Shown: one piece after another, positions 47,567 through 56,799 of the stretch
Position numbering within the stretch: position 1 is the stretch's first letter
Layout: each line of letters opens with the position of its first letter
DNA from: Thiomicrorhabdus sp033238645
Lineage (GTDB): Bacteria > Pseudomonadota > Gammaproteobacteria > Thiomicrospirales > Thiomicrospiraceae
NCBI GenBank assembly: GCA_033238645.1
Contig: BQXR01000005.1
Coordinates: forward strand, 165,345-229,344
Direction: 5' to 3'
Length of the DNA stretch: 64,000 nucleotides
The notes under the pieces: model-generated
What the model was told of the DNA's origin: nothing
Database searches by the model: none
Seen by the model: only the letters and a program-made list of their open reading frames with translations
Translations under genes and position numbers: made by a program

Positions 47567-48772
47567 TTAAAACTCAATCCCTTCAATTTGTGCAATGGTA
47601 TTCATATCTTTATCACCGCGACCTGAAAGGTTAACGATAATCACCTGATTTTTAGACATGGTCGGTGCAAGCTTAGTGACATAAGCTAAAGCGTGACTAG
47701 ACTCTAATGCAGGAATAATACCTTCCAAACGAGTTAGGTCTCTAAAGCCTTGTAGGGCTTCCTCATCATTAATGGCCACGTAATTAACACGACCAATATC
47801 TTTCAACCATGCATGCTCAGGACCTACACCCGGATAATCTAAACCTGCTGAGATGGAGTGTGTACCTAAAATTTGGCCGTTCTCATCCTGTAACAAATAA
47901 GTACGGTTACCATGGAAAACTCCTGGTTTACCCTTACACAACGGAGCTGCATGCTGCCCTGTTTCAAGCCCTAATCCTGCTGGCTCTACACCATACATTT
48001 CAACTGAATCGTCTGACAAGAACTCATGAAAAAGGCCAATCGCGTTTGAACCACCACCAACACAAGCCACTAAAGCGTCGGGTAATTTATTCTCTTGAGC
48101 TAAAGACTGCTGCTTAGCTTCACGACCAATAATTGCCTGAAAATCTCTGACCATTGCAGGATAAGGGTGCGGGCCGGCAACGGTTCCGATGATATAAAAT
48201 GTATCATCCACATTCGTTACCCAGTCACGCATCGCTTCATTAAGTGCATCTTTAAGGGTTTTTGTCCCTGATTCCACTGGTACAACTGTCGCACCTAGCA
48301 TTCTCATACGAGCCACATTAGGGGCCTGACGAACGACATCATCAGCACCCATATATACAACACACTCTAAGCCCAAACGAGCCGCAACCGTTGCACTTGC
48401 AACACCGTGTTGTCCTGCTCCTGTTTCTGCAATGATTCGAGTTTTACCAAGGCGCTTTGCCAACAATGCTTGACCAATGGTATTGTTAATCTTATGAGCA
48501 CCCGTATGATTTAGGTCTTCACGCTTAAGATAAACTTTTGCACCACCCAACGTTTCAGACCAGCGTTTCGCATAATACAAAGGCGTTGGTCGACCAACAT
48601 AATTTTGTAAATCTTCGGCTAACTCTGTTAAAAATGCAGGATCATTTTTTACGCTTTCATACTCTTGGTTTAACTGCTCCAAGGCTGCCATCAATGTTTC
48701 TGGTGCAAAAATACCACCATAAACCCCAAAATGCCCATGCTTATCAGGGTATTTAGAAAAATCTGTTGTCAT
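47567..48772 (-). CDS. trpB: tryptophan synthase beta chain
   Basis: 401 residues. PLP Lys in LNHTGAHKINN (KREDLNHTGAHKINNTIGQ), GAGQHGVA, and the PLP-phosphate loop CVGGGSNAIG. Condenses indole with serine. It overlaps trpF by 4 bp. Confidence 0.98.
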   Translation of the reverse strand: MTTDFSKYPDKHGHFGVYGGIFAPETLMAALEQLNQEYESVKNDPAFLTELAEDLQNYVGRPTPLYYAKRWSETLGGAKVYLKREDLNHTGAHKINNTIGQALLAKRLGKTRIIAETGAGQHGVASATVAARLGLECVVYMGADDVVRQAPNVARMRMLGATVVPVESGTKTLKDALNEAMRDWVTNVDDTFYIIGTVAGPHPYPAMVRDFQAIIGREAKQQSLAQENKLPDALVACVGGGSNAIGLFHEFLSDDSVEMYGVEPAGLGLETGQHAAPLCKGKPGVFHGNRTYLLQDENGQILGTHSISAGLDYPGVGPEHAWLKDIGRVNYVAINDEEALQGFRDLTRLEGIIPALESSHALAYVTKLAPTMSKNQVIIVNLSGRGDKDMNTIAQIEGIEF

Positions 48773-49398
48773 TCAATAGTACTCATAACTTGTTGCATAA
48801 ATTGTTTAATTTTATCAGCTGATTTGATGCCTTTTCTAGCTTCTACACCACCACTCACATCGACAGCCCAAGGTGTTGTCTGATATATGGCTTGCTGAAT
48901 ATTATCTGAATTAAGTCCGCCAGCTAAAATAACGGGCTTGGTTAGGTTTTGCGGCACCCTTGCCCAATCAAATTGCTCGCCTGTACCCCCTGGCACACCC
49001 GCCTTATATGCATCGAGTAATAGGCCTGATGACTTGCTATAAGATTTGGCAATAGAATCAAGATCGATATCATCTCGCATGCGAATCGCTTTAATGTATG
49101 GACGGTTAAACTGTTCGCAAAACTCGGGGGGTTCATCACCATGAAACTGTAAAAGATCGATGGGGACCTGCTCCAAAACAGAGGCCACATACTCAATAGT
49201 TGGATTAACAAACAGAGCCGTTTTAGTAACAAATGCAGGGATTGATTGCGCTATTTCTGCTGCTTGTATCAGCTCAACATACCGAGGACTAGGCTCATAA
49301 AACACTAAACCAATCGCATCTACCCCTTGCTCAATTACTAAAGCAGCATCCTTAACAGAAGTTAAACCACAAATTTTAACGCGAGTTCTACGGTTCAT
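48769..49398 (-). CDS. trpF: phosphoribosylanthranilate isomerase
   Basis: 209 residues. Catalytic Cys in VKICGLTSVKDA and Asp in the QLHGDE-like QFHGDEPPEFC/ILAGGLNSDN region; AVDVSGGVEARKGIK closes the barrel. The start overlaps the truA stop (ATGA); a GTG two codons upstream is also possible. Confidence 0.96.
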   Translation of the reverse strand: MNRRTRVKICGLTSVKDAALVIEQGVDAIGLVFYEPSPRYVELIQAAEIAQSIPAFVTKTALFVNPTIEYVASVLEQVPIDLLQFHGDEPPEFCEQFNRPYIKAIRMRDDIDLDSIAKSYSKSSGLLLDAYKAGVPGGTGEQFDWARVPQNLTKPVILAGGLNSDNIQQAIYQTTPWAVDVSGGVEARKGIKSADKIKQFMQQVMSTIE

Positions 49399-50180
49399 TG
49401 CCACAAGACCTCATCCACACTAACCTGTGGAATTTCAAAAACTTCAGGATAGAAAGCATTTACAAAATACAGCCCAGAAGCTGGTGCTGTCATAGCCCCT
49501 TTTGTGCGATCTTTTACTTCTAAAAGCTCGGAGACCCACGAGGTTTCTGCTCTATTCTGGCCAATCCTAATCAAAGTACCTGCTATATTTCTTACCATAT
49601 GATGTAGAAAAGCATTGGCCTTAAGATCTATAAATATAAAGTCACCCTTTCGAGTTACAGAAATAGATTCAATCGTTCTAATAGCGTTATTAGCCTGACA
49701 GGCTGAAGCCCTAAAAGAGCTGTAATCATGCTCCCCGACTAAAGACTGTGCTGCTAGATGCATCTTATCTAAATCTAGCAACTCTTTAACCCATGTAGTA
49801 CGACTAAAAAGCACCGCGGAATGTACTTTACGATTATAAATCACGTAACGATATTGGCGCGCAAAGGCTGAAAACCGTGCATGAAAATCTTCATTCATCT
49901 CTTTCGCCCAGCTAATACGGATATCACCGGGTAACTTTGTATTAGCCCCTTCGAGCCAAGCTCGCAGTGGGCGCTCAACACTTATCTCAAAGTGCACCAC
50001 TTGCCCAACGGCATTCACCCCTGTGTCGGTACGACCTGCGCAAATAATACCAACAGGCTCATTTGCGATACTGCTTAACGCTGCTTCCAAGTGACCCTGT
50101 ACCGTAGGACAGTGATCCTGACGCTGAAAACCACAATAGTTAGTGCCCAAGTACTCAATGCCCAATGCAATTCTTTTCAC
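49395..50180 (-). CDS. truA: tRNA pseudouridine synthase A (38-40)
   Basis: 261 residues. Catalytic Asp in CAGRTDTGVNAVGQVVHF; GTNYCGFQRQ near the N-terminus, NAFLHHMVRNIAGTL near the end. Modifies U38-40 of the anticodon arm. Between asd and trpF; fimV, which often precedes truA, is absent. Confidence 0.97.
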   Translation of the reverse strand: MKRIALGIEYLGTNYCGFQRQDHCPTVQGHLEAALSSIANEPVGIICAGRTDTGVNAVGQVVHFEISVERPLRAWLEGANTKLPGDIRISWAKEMNEDFHARFSAFARQYRYVIYNRKVHSAVLFSRTTWVKELLDLDKMHLAAQSLVGEHDYSSFRASACQANNAIRTIESISVTRKGDFIFIDLKANAFLHHMVRNIAGTLIRIGQNRAETSWVSELLEVKDRTKGAMTAPASGLYFVNAFYPEVFEIPQVSVDEVLWQ

Positions 50181-50189
50181 AGAGATAAC

Positions 50190-51212
50190 TTAGATATAGT
50201 CTTTAATTAGCAATTCAGCAATTTGTACGGTATTCGTTGCTGCACCTTTACGTACATTATCAGCAACCACCCAGATATTTAGGCCATTTTCAGTTGTGAT
50301 ATCCTCACGAATACGCCCAACATAAACTGGGTTAGTATTAGCTGCATCAGAAACCGCAGTTGGATAACCACCATCAACATGCTCATCCACTAATACAATA
50401 CCGTCTGCAGCCTCCATTAAAGCCTTAGCTTCAGCAGCCGTAATTTTCTTCTTAGTCTCGATATGTAGTGCTTCACTATGACCAAAGAATACAGGCACTC
50501 GAACAGCTGTTGGGTTAACTAAAATACTATCATCACCCATGATTTTCTTTGTTTCCCACACCATTTTCATCTCTTCTTTGGTGTAGCCATTGTCCATAAA
50601 TACATCAATCTGCGGAATACAGTTAAAAGCGATCTGCTTAGGATAAACTTTAGTCTCAACCGTTTTCATATTCAAAAGGTTAGCTGTTTGTGTTGCTAAC
50701 TCTTCAATCGCTTCCTTACCTGTACCTGAAACTGCTTGGTAGGTAGCCACATTGACACGCTTTAAACCAACCGCATCATGGATAGGCTTCAGAGCAACCA
50801 GCATTTGAATCGTTGAACAGTTAGGGTTTGCAATAATACCACGTGCCTTATAACCCGCAACCGCATCAGGGTTCACTTCAGGAACCACTAATGGAACATC
50901 ATCGTCATAACGAAACTCAGATGTATTATCTACTACAATACAACCCGCTTCAGCCGCTTTAGGCGCATATACCTTAGAGACACTTGAACCAGGAGAAAAA
51001 AGACCAATCTGAACCGTTGAGAAATCAAACTTTTCCAGGTCAAGAACCTTAACCCACTTACCATTGAATTGAATTTTCTTACCCGCTGAACGGCTACTTG
51101 CTAAAGGATAAAGATTTCCAACTGGAAAATTACGCTCTTCTAGTACTTTTAAAATTGTCTCACCTACCGCACCAGTCGCGCCTACTACAGCAATATCGTA
51201 TAACTTAGTCAT
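50190..51212 (-). CDS. asd: aspartate-semialdehyde dehydrogenase
   Basis: 340 residues. NADP motif VVGATGAVGETIL, catalytic Cys in NPNCSTIQ, substrate Arg region ALHIETKKKI. Leads to Lys, Met, Thr and DAP. ATG 51212 has the SD AAAGGA; an upstream TTG at 51227 is discounted. Confidence 0.96.
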   Translation of the reverse strand: MTKLYDIAVVGATGAVGETILKVLEERNFPVGNLYPLASSRSAGKKIQFNGKWVKVLDLEKFDFSTVQIGLFSPGSSVSKVYAPKAAEAGCIVVDNTSEFRYDDDVPLVVPEVNPDAVAGYKARGIIANPNCSTIQMLVALKPIHDAVGLKRVNVATYQAVSGTGKEAIEELATQTANLLNMKTVETKVYPKQIAFNCIPQIDVFMDNGYTKEEMKMVWETKKIMGDDSILVNPTAVRVPVFFGHSEALHIETKKKITAAEAKALMEAADGIVLVDEHVDGGYPTAVSDAANTNPVYVGRIREDITTENGLNIWVVADNVRKGAATNTVQIAELLIKDYI

Positions 51213-51330
51213 TTCTATCCTTTTCAAACATTAACCTAAGTACAAACAAACAAACTTTCTTTGTCAGCACCTTATTTACCTTGAGACTCAAACCCTACTT
51301 AATCTATTTTAAATAGCGCTTATCTAATCA

Positions 51331-51831
51331 TTAATTTTTATCTGCAGACTCACTCACAGAGCTCTCTGTTTTAACTCTCTCTTCTACCTTTTCAAGCACA
51401 GAAGATACAGGCATTTCAGTTGTCGCACTCACTATCTGTGAAAACGTTTCTGGAAGACTAACAATCATTCCGCCTTCCGTCATCTCATGACTTTGACCAA
51501 TAAATTTACCACCAGTCTCAACCGTAAACTCATTACAAACCAGCTCACCAATTAATTTACCCGTTGATAAGACATCAATACTTTCACAAACCACTCTGCC
51601 TTCAAAAACACCACTCAGTACGATTTTACGTGCTTTAATCAGACCAGTGACTAATCCACTTTTACCAATCGATACATCAAAATCACTATCAACAACACCA
51701 TCAATCCGCCCATCAACATGTAAAGGCCCTGTTAGTTCAGAGATCTCGCCATTAATGGTACATCCCGAAGCAATAATTGTTTTTCCACTCTCTTGACGCG
51801 ATTGGCTACCGCTTGACTTAAAGAACCCCAT
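51331..51831 (-). CDS. bactofilin family cytoskeletal protein
   Basis: 166 residues. The central part (about 17-120) is the DUF583/bactofilin beta-helix (TIIASGCTINGEISELTGPLHVDGRIDGVV …), with disordered termini. Bactofilins polymerise without nucleotides and often scaffold cell-wall enzymes; the M23 peptidase gene just upstream overlaps it by 100 bp. The SD AGGGAG before ATG 51831 supports the start. Confidence 0.9.
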   Translation of the reverse strand: MGFFKSSGSQSRQESGKTIIASGCTINGEISELTGPLHVDGRIDGVVDSDFDVSIGKSGLVTGLIKARKIVLSGVFEGRVVCESIDVLSTGKLIGELVCNEFTVETGGKFIGQSHEMTEGGMIVSLPETFSQIVSATTEMPVSSVLEKVEERVKTESSVSESADKN

Positions 51832-52727
51832 GGTACTCCCTTTACTTCAGTAAAAAGGTCATCGTATTTTTCCATTGACCAGTCATTAAAAAACTTTGGA
51901 TCTAAGCGGCGATATAAAAACCACACTTCATAATGAAGGTGATTACCTGATGAACGACCCGTTGAACCGATCTCACCAATTTTTTCACCCTTCTTGACAT
52001 ACTGACCAGACTTAACCAGTCGCTTATTAAGGTGTCCATACAAGGTTCTAAAACCGTTCGCATGCATAATACTTATTAAGTTACCAAATCCCGTATCCTT
52101 ACTCAGTCCAGAAAAGCTCACCATGCCATCAGCGGTTGCAATCACCGCAGCACCCCTGCGTCCGCGATAATCAATTCCGCCATGTTTATGCGTCTTACCA
52201 GTAATTGGATGATTACGTTTACCATAAGGACTCGTAATCCCCCTATAATCGCCAACCGCTTTACCGCTAGGAATCATGGAAAGCATTAAATCTTTGCCTA
52301 AAGAGCTCAGCTGAACCTGCTTGATTCTTTCTGGAAAAGAGGCCACTTCGCCCTCAGCAGTAGATTCAGCATCATAGCCAGAGTCACCCACTAACTCTTC
52401 TAAACCTTGTAAAGTCTGATCTAAAAAAGCAACTTGAGAACTAGTTACCTGAAGGTCTTGCTCCAACCGAGCCCTCTCAACCAATAACCCCTCATAATCA
52501 GCCTGAGTCTTTTTTAGATCATCAACAAACGCATCGACAATGACTTGATGCTTACCCTCAACCTGACTGGCTTCTGAGCTTAGCCACCAGATAGAAATAC
52601 CGCCCACAACCCAAATAGCTAAAATAAGGGTTAAAACAATCCAAACAAATTTACGAACAAACTGTTTAAAAGAGTAGTGACGTGCACCATGCACGTCACT
52701 AATCGTTATGGTGAAATAATTTCTCAT
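51732..52727 (-). CDS. M23 family metallopeptidase
   Basis: 331 residues. One N-terminal helix (about 27-48), a coiled-coil (about 55-115) and a LytM-type domain with zinc residues in KTHKHGGIDYRG and NHLHYEVWF. A likely peptidoglycan endopeptidase or its regulator on the periplasmic side. Its last about 33 codons overlap the bactofilin gene. Partnership with bactofilin is a known arrangement (for example bacA-lmdC in curved/helical bacteria). Confidence 0.9.
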   Translation of the reverse strand: MRNYFTITISDVHGARHYSFKQFVRKFVWIVLTLILAIWVVGGISIWWLSSEASQVEGKHQVIVDAFVDDLKKTQADYEGLLVERARLEQDLQVTSSQVAFLDQTLQGLEELVGDSGYDAESTAEGEVASFPERIKQVQLSSLGKDLMLSMIPSGKAVGDYRGITSPYGKRNHPITGKTHKHGGIDYRGRRGAAVIATADGMVSFSGLSKDTGFGNLISIMHANGFRTLYGHLNKRLVKSGQYVKKGEKIGEIGSTGRSSGNHLHYEVWFLYRRLDPKFFNDWSMEKYDDLFTEVKGVPWGSLSQAVANRVKRVEKQLLLRDVPLMARSLN

Positions 52728-52748
52728 CTAATATTCAACAATCAAAAA

Positions 52749-53822
52749 CTACAGCGCAGCTACAACAGCACTACCCATCTCCGCGCAACCGACCTTAGTC
52801 ATGCCATCAGAGAAAATATCACCTGTACGAAGCCCTTGATCAAGCACTTTAGAGACCGCACTTTCAATCTTAACCGCTAGATCTTCACGACCTAATGTGT
52901 AACGTAACATCATCGCTGCTGAAAGGATTGTTGCCAATGGGTTTGCTAAATCTTGACCTGCAATATCAGGTGCAGAGCCATGGCTTGGCTCATACATCCC
53001 TTTATTATTTTTATCTAAAGAAGCAGATGCCAGCATACCGATAGAACCTGTTAGCATTGATGCCTCATCAGACAGAATATCACCAAACATGTTACCCGTT
53101 ACCATCACATCAAATTGCTTAGGGTTAAGTACCAACTGCATAGCAGCGTTATCCACATACATATGCTTCAATTCAACTTCAGGGTATTCTTTTGCCACCT
53201 CTTCAACGACTTCACGCCAAAGCTCGGTTACTTCCAAAACATTCGCTTTATCAACAGACGTTAACCTTCTATCACGCTTCATAGCCGCTTGAAATGCAAC
53301 ATGGGCAATACGTTTTATCTCTGACTCTTTATAAACGTAAGTGTTATAGCCTTGGCGCTCACCATTTTCTAAGGTACGGATTCCACGAGGCTGACCGAAG
53401 TAGATCCCTCCAGTTAGCTCTCGAACAATCAAAATATCTAAACCAGAAACCACTTCAGGCTTAAGCGTTGATGCATCTGCAAGCTGAGGGTATAAAAAAG
53501 CAGGACGCAAGTTTGCAAAAAGTTCCATCTCTGAACGTAGACGTAAAAGTCCCTTCTCTGGACGAACCGAAATATCTAAAGATTCCCATTTGTAACCACC
53601 AACCGCACCTAATAAAACCGCATCTGCTGCATGTGCTTTAGCCATTGTTTCATCTGCTAAAGGTACACCATGTACATCATAAGCAGCACCACCAACAAGA
53701 TCTTCTGTCATGTTAATTTCTAAGTTATCAGATGCTTTCAGTGCGTTTAGTACTTTCACTGCTTCTGCAGTAATTTCAGGGCCAATTCCGTCACCCGGTA
53801 AAATCAATACTTCTTGTGTCAT
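52749..53822 (-). CDS. leuB: 3-isopropylmalate dehydrogenase
   Basis: 357 residues. ILPGDGIGPEI, the substrate loop RLRSEMELFANLRPA, TGGIYFG, and GSAPDIAGQ. Leucine synthesis step 3. It is the last gene of leuC-leuD-leuB. Confidence 0.98.
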   Translation of the reverse strand: MTQEVLILPGDGIGPEITAEAVKVLNALKASDNLEINMTEDLVGGAAYDVHGVPLADETMAKAHAADAVLLGAVGGYKWESLDISVRPEKGLLRLRSEMELFANLRPAFLYPQLADASTLKPEVVSGLDILIVRELTGGIYFGQPRGIRTLENGERQGYNTYVYKESEIKRIAHVAFQAAMKRDRRLTSVDKANVLEVTELWREVVEEVAKEYPEVELKHMYVDNAAMQLVLNPKQFDVMVTGNMFGDILSDEASMLTGSIGMLASASLDKNNKGMYEPSHGSAPDIAGQDLANPLATILSAAMMLRYTLGREDLAVKIESAVSKVLDQGLRTGDIFSDGMTKVGCAEMGSAVVAAL

Positions 53823-53884
53823 CTTAATATCTCTTAATTCTTAAATTTAAATTCTATAAAACGTGTCTATTTTTTCTACAACGC

Positions 53885-54523
53885 TTACGCAAATAACCAA
53901 GGCGTAGACTGCTTACGCTTATTTTCATAAGCTCTAATATCTTCTTGATGCGCCAAGGTAAGACCGATATCATCCAAACCATTCAATAAGCAGTGTCGCC
54001 TAAAAGAGTCAATTTCAAACGGGATAGCGTCACCATTTGATTTCACTATCTGCAAACTCTCTAAATCAACCGTCAATTCATAACCTTCTGTCGCAAACAC
54101 ATCCTGAAACAGACCCTCTACTGTCGCATCATCCAAGACAATAGGCATAATGCCATTTTTGAAACAGTTATTAAAAAATATATCCGCAAAACTCGGCGCG
54201 ATCACCACATCAAAACCGTAATCTTTCAGTGCCCAAGGCGCATGCTCTCTACTTGAACCACAACCAAAGTTCTCACGTGCCAGTAGCACCTTAGCACCTT
54301 GATAACGCGCTTGATTTAATACGAACTCTTTTCTCAAAGGACGACCAGAATTATCTGAATCTGGTTGACCAACATCTTCATAACGCCACTCATCAAATAA
54401 GTTTGGACCAAAACCTGAACGCTTAATTGACTTTAGAAACTGCTTTGGAATGATTGCATCGGTATCAACATTCGCGCGATCCATCGGTGCAACAATAGCG
54501 GTAATTTTTACAATTTTTTCCAT
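53885..54523 (-). CDS. leuD: 3-isopropylmalate dehydratase small subunit
   Basis: 212 residues. N-terminal DRANVDTDAIIPKQFL and GCGSSREHAPWAL; swivel domain of the isomerase with LeuC. Lies 23 bp after leuC. Confidence 0.98.
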   Translation of the reverse strand: MEKIVKITAIVAPMDRANVDTDAIIPKQFLKSIKRSGFGPNLFDEWRYEDVGQPDSDNSGRPLRKEFVLNQARYQGAKVLLARENFGCGSSREHAPWALKDYGFDVVIAPSFADIFFNNCFKNGIMPIVLDDATVEGLFQDVFATEGYELTVDLESLQIVKSNGDAIPFEIDSFRRHCLLNGLDDIGLTLAHQEDIRAYENKRKQSTPWLFA

Positions 54524-54546
54524 CTTAACTCTCCACTTCCGCTAAA

Positions 54547-55962
54547 TTACAAATAGTCACGAACATCAACAAAATGACCAGCAACAGCCGCTGCCGCTGC
54601 CATTTCAGGACTCACTAGATGCGTACGTCCACCAGCACCCTGACGACCTTCAAAATTTCGGTTTGAAGTAGATGCACAATGTTTACCATCAGGCAGCTTA
54701 TCAGCATTCATTGCTAAACACATTGAACAACCTGGGTTTCGCCACTCAAAGCCTGCTTCAATAAAGATTTTGTCTAAACCTTCTTCTTCAGCCTGCTGCT
54801 TGACTAGACCAGAACCAGGAACCGCTAAAGCCTGCTCAACTTTATCTGAAATTTTACGACCCTTTAGCACTTCCGCAGCTGCTCTAAAATCTTCAATACG
54901 TGAATTAGTACAAGAACCGATAAAGACATACTCAGCTGGAATATCTTTTAATGCGACATTCGCTTCAAGCCCCATATAGGCAAGTGCACGACGAATACTA
55001 TCCGCCTTAACTGCATCCATCTCTTTAGCAGGATCAGGTGTTTGACCATTTACATCCAAGACCATCTCTGGAGAGGTTCCCCAAGTAATCTGTGGCTCAA
55101 TTGTTGAGCCATCAAGCTCAACAACAGTATCGAAGTACGCACCTTTATCAGATGTCAATTCCATCCAAGCAGTAACAGCCATATCCCACTCATCACCCTT
55201 TGGTGAATATGGGCGGCCTTGAACATACTCAATCGTCTTCTCATCAACAGCCACCAAACCAACACGCGCACCACCCTCTATCGCCATATTGCAGACCGTC
55301 AAACGACCTTCAATCGACATATCACGAAAAACCTGACCACCAAACTCAATCGCATGGCCGTTTCCACCAGCTGTACCGATCTTACCGATAATCGCTAAAA
55401 CGACATCCTTAGGACTCACGCCAGCTTGAAGCTCACCATCCACTTTGATTAACATGTTTTTCATCTTCTTCTGAATCAAACACTGCGTGGCTAAAACATG
55501 CTCAACTTCAGACGTACCAATACCATGCGCTAAGGCACCAACTGCACCGTGAGTTGCCGTATGTGAATCACCACAAACAACCGTCATACCTGGTAGCGTT
55601 GCACCCTCTTCTGGGCCAACCACATGAACAATTCCTTGACGAATATCGCCCATCGGGAACTCAGTAATACCAAACTCTCTTGCGTTCATACCCAAAGCCT
55701 CAACCTGAATACGTGAAACAGAATCGGTAATACTGGCCACCCCCCCTGTTAAATCCGTCGTTGGCACATTATGATCAGGTGTTGCTAAGTTGGTGTCAAT
55801 ACGCCACGGTTTACGATTTTCCATACGCAGCCCTTCAAACGCCTGTGGAGAAGTGACTTCATGAAGGAGCTGGCGATCAATATAAATCAAAGCTGTTCCA
55901 TCATCTTCCTGACGCACCACATGTGCATCCCACAATTTGTCGTATAAAGTCTTTGCTGACAT
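54547..55962 (-). CDS. leuC: 3-isopropylmalate dehydratase large subunit
   Basis: 471 residues. [4Fe-4S] ligands are in GSCTNSRIEDF and NPGCSMCLAMN; DHNVPT and GDSHTATHGA near the N-terminus. First gene of the leu operon with a plausible promoter at 56005. A C-run motif at 55740 encodes DLTGGVAS. Confidence 0.98.
   Translation of the reverse strand: MSAKTLYDKLWDAHVVRQEDDGTALIYIDRQLLHEVTSPQAFEGLRMENRKPWRIDTNLATPDHNVPTTDLTGGVASITDSVSRIQVEALGMNAREFGITEFPMGDIRQGIVHVVGPEEGATLPGMTVVCGDSHTATHGAVGALAHGIGTSEVEHVLATQCLIQKKMKNMLIKVDGELQAGVSPKDVVLAIIGKIGTAGGNGHAIEFGGQVFRDMSIEGRLTVCNMAIEGGARVGLVAVDEKTIEYVQGRPYSPKGDEWDMAVTAWMELTSDKGAYFDTVVELDGSTIEPQITWGTSPEMVLDVNGQTPDPAKEMDAVKADSIRRALAYMGLEANVALKDIPAEYVFIGSCTNSRIEDFRAAAEVLKGRKISDKVEQALAVPGSGLVKQQAEEEGLDKIFIEAGFEWRNPGCSMCLAMNADKLPDGKHCASTSNRNFEGRQGAGGRTHLVSPEMAAAAAVAGHFVDVRDYL
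55740..55752 (+). repeat. C-run/TGYTNA dispersed motif (C7, TGTTAA)
   Basis: Seven C then TGTTAA inside leuC (antisense). Confidence 0.65.
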
Positions 55963-56004
55963 CGTTATAAACCTAACTTAGATAAAATTTAAAAATAGTT
56001 GCGA

Positions 56005-56013
56005 ATTATATCA
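56005..56013 (-). promoter_or_regulatory. extended -10 box for leuCDB
   Basis: Minus strand TGATATAAT, an extended -10 (TATAAT at 56005-56010) about 43 bp upstream of leuC. The -35 at 17-bp spacing is poor, which fits an extended -10 promoter. No leader peptide is evident. Confidence 0.5.
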
Positions 56014-56082
56014 CTTCACACCCCTTTCTAAAGAGTAAAATACGCCCTAAATGTATCATTTCAGATAAAAGGAAAAGCAATC

Positions 56083-56727
56083 ATGGGTTATTCGGTAAAA
56101 GAAGTGTTCTACTCCCTACAAGGAGAAGGATTTCATAGCGGACGTCCCGCTATTTTCTGCCGAATGAGCAAGTGCAATCTATGGACTGGTCGAGAGGAAG
56201 ATCGAGCCACTGCCGTCTGCCAATTTTGCGATACCGACTTTATCGGCACAGATGGTCAGAATGGCGGGAAATTCAAAGATGCCGAAGCCCTCTGCCAGCA
56301 CCTGTTAACCTTTTGGCCAGCAGACTCAGCAGAAAAACCTTTTATTGTTATCACGGGTGGCGAACCACTTCTGCAAATAGATCAAGCCCTAGTTGATCAA
56401 ATGCATGCACATCAATTTGAGATTGCCATTGAGACCAATGGAACTAAGTCGGCACCACAACATATCGACTGGATCTGCATGAGCCCTAAAGCGAATGCAC
56501 CCATCATATTAGACGCAGGTCATGAGTTAAAACTAGTTTATCCTCAAGCGGATCTAATGCCCGAAACTGTTCAGCATTTAGACTATGATTTTTTCTACCT
56601 ACAACCGATGGATGATAGTAATCCCGAAGTGAGCCAACAAAACATTAAACAGGCTATCGGCTACTGCCTAAAACATCCTCAATGGAAACTAAGCTTACAA
56701 ACACATAAACTACTCGGTATTGATTAG
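56083..56727 (+). CDS. queE: 7-carboxy-7-deazaguanine synthase
   Basis: 214 residues. Radical SAM enzyme of queuosine synthesis. Cluster Cys are C31, C46 and C49 (Cx14Cx2C, as in the E. coli type). VITGGEPLLQID and the C-terminal LSLQTHKLLGID fit the family. Divergent from leuC. Confidence 0.95.
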   Translation: MGYSVKEVFYSLQGEGFHSGRPAIFCRMSKCNLWTGREEDRATAVCQFCDTDFIGTDGQNGGKFKDAEALCQHLLTFWPADSAEKPFIVITGGEPLLQIDQALVDQMHAHQFEIAIETNGTKSAPQHIDWICMSPKANAPIILDAGHELKLVYPQADLMPETVQHLDYDFFYLQPMDDSNPEVSQQNIKQAIGYCLKHPQWKLSLQTHKLLGID

Positions 56728-56799
56728 TCAGCATTTAGACCGCTAACAAACTGACCTAGACACTTACTTTTGAATCAAACAAACAAAAAGCACACAAAT

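Noticed and set aside
49126..49131. Six-G run in trpF
   Set aside because: Reverse strand reads CCCCCCGAG; no TGYTNA tail.
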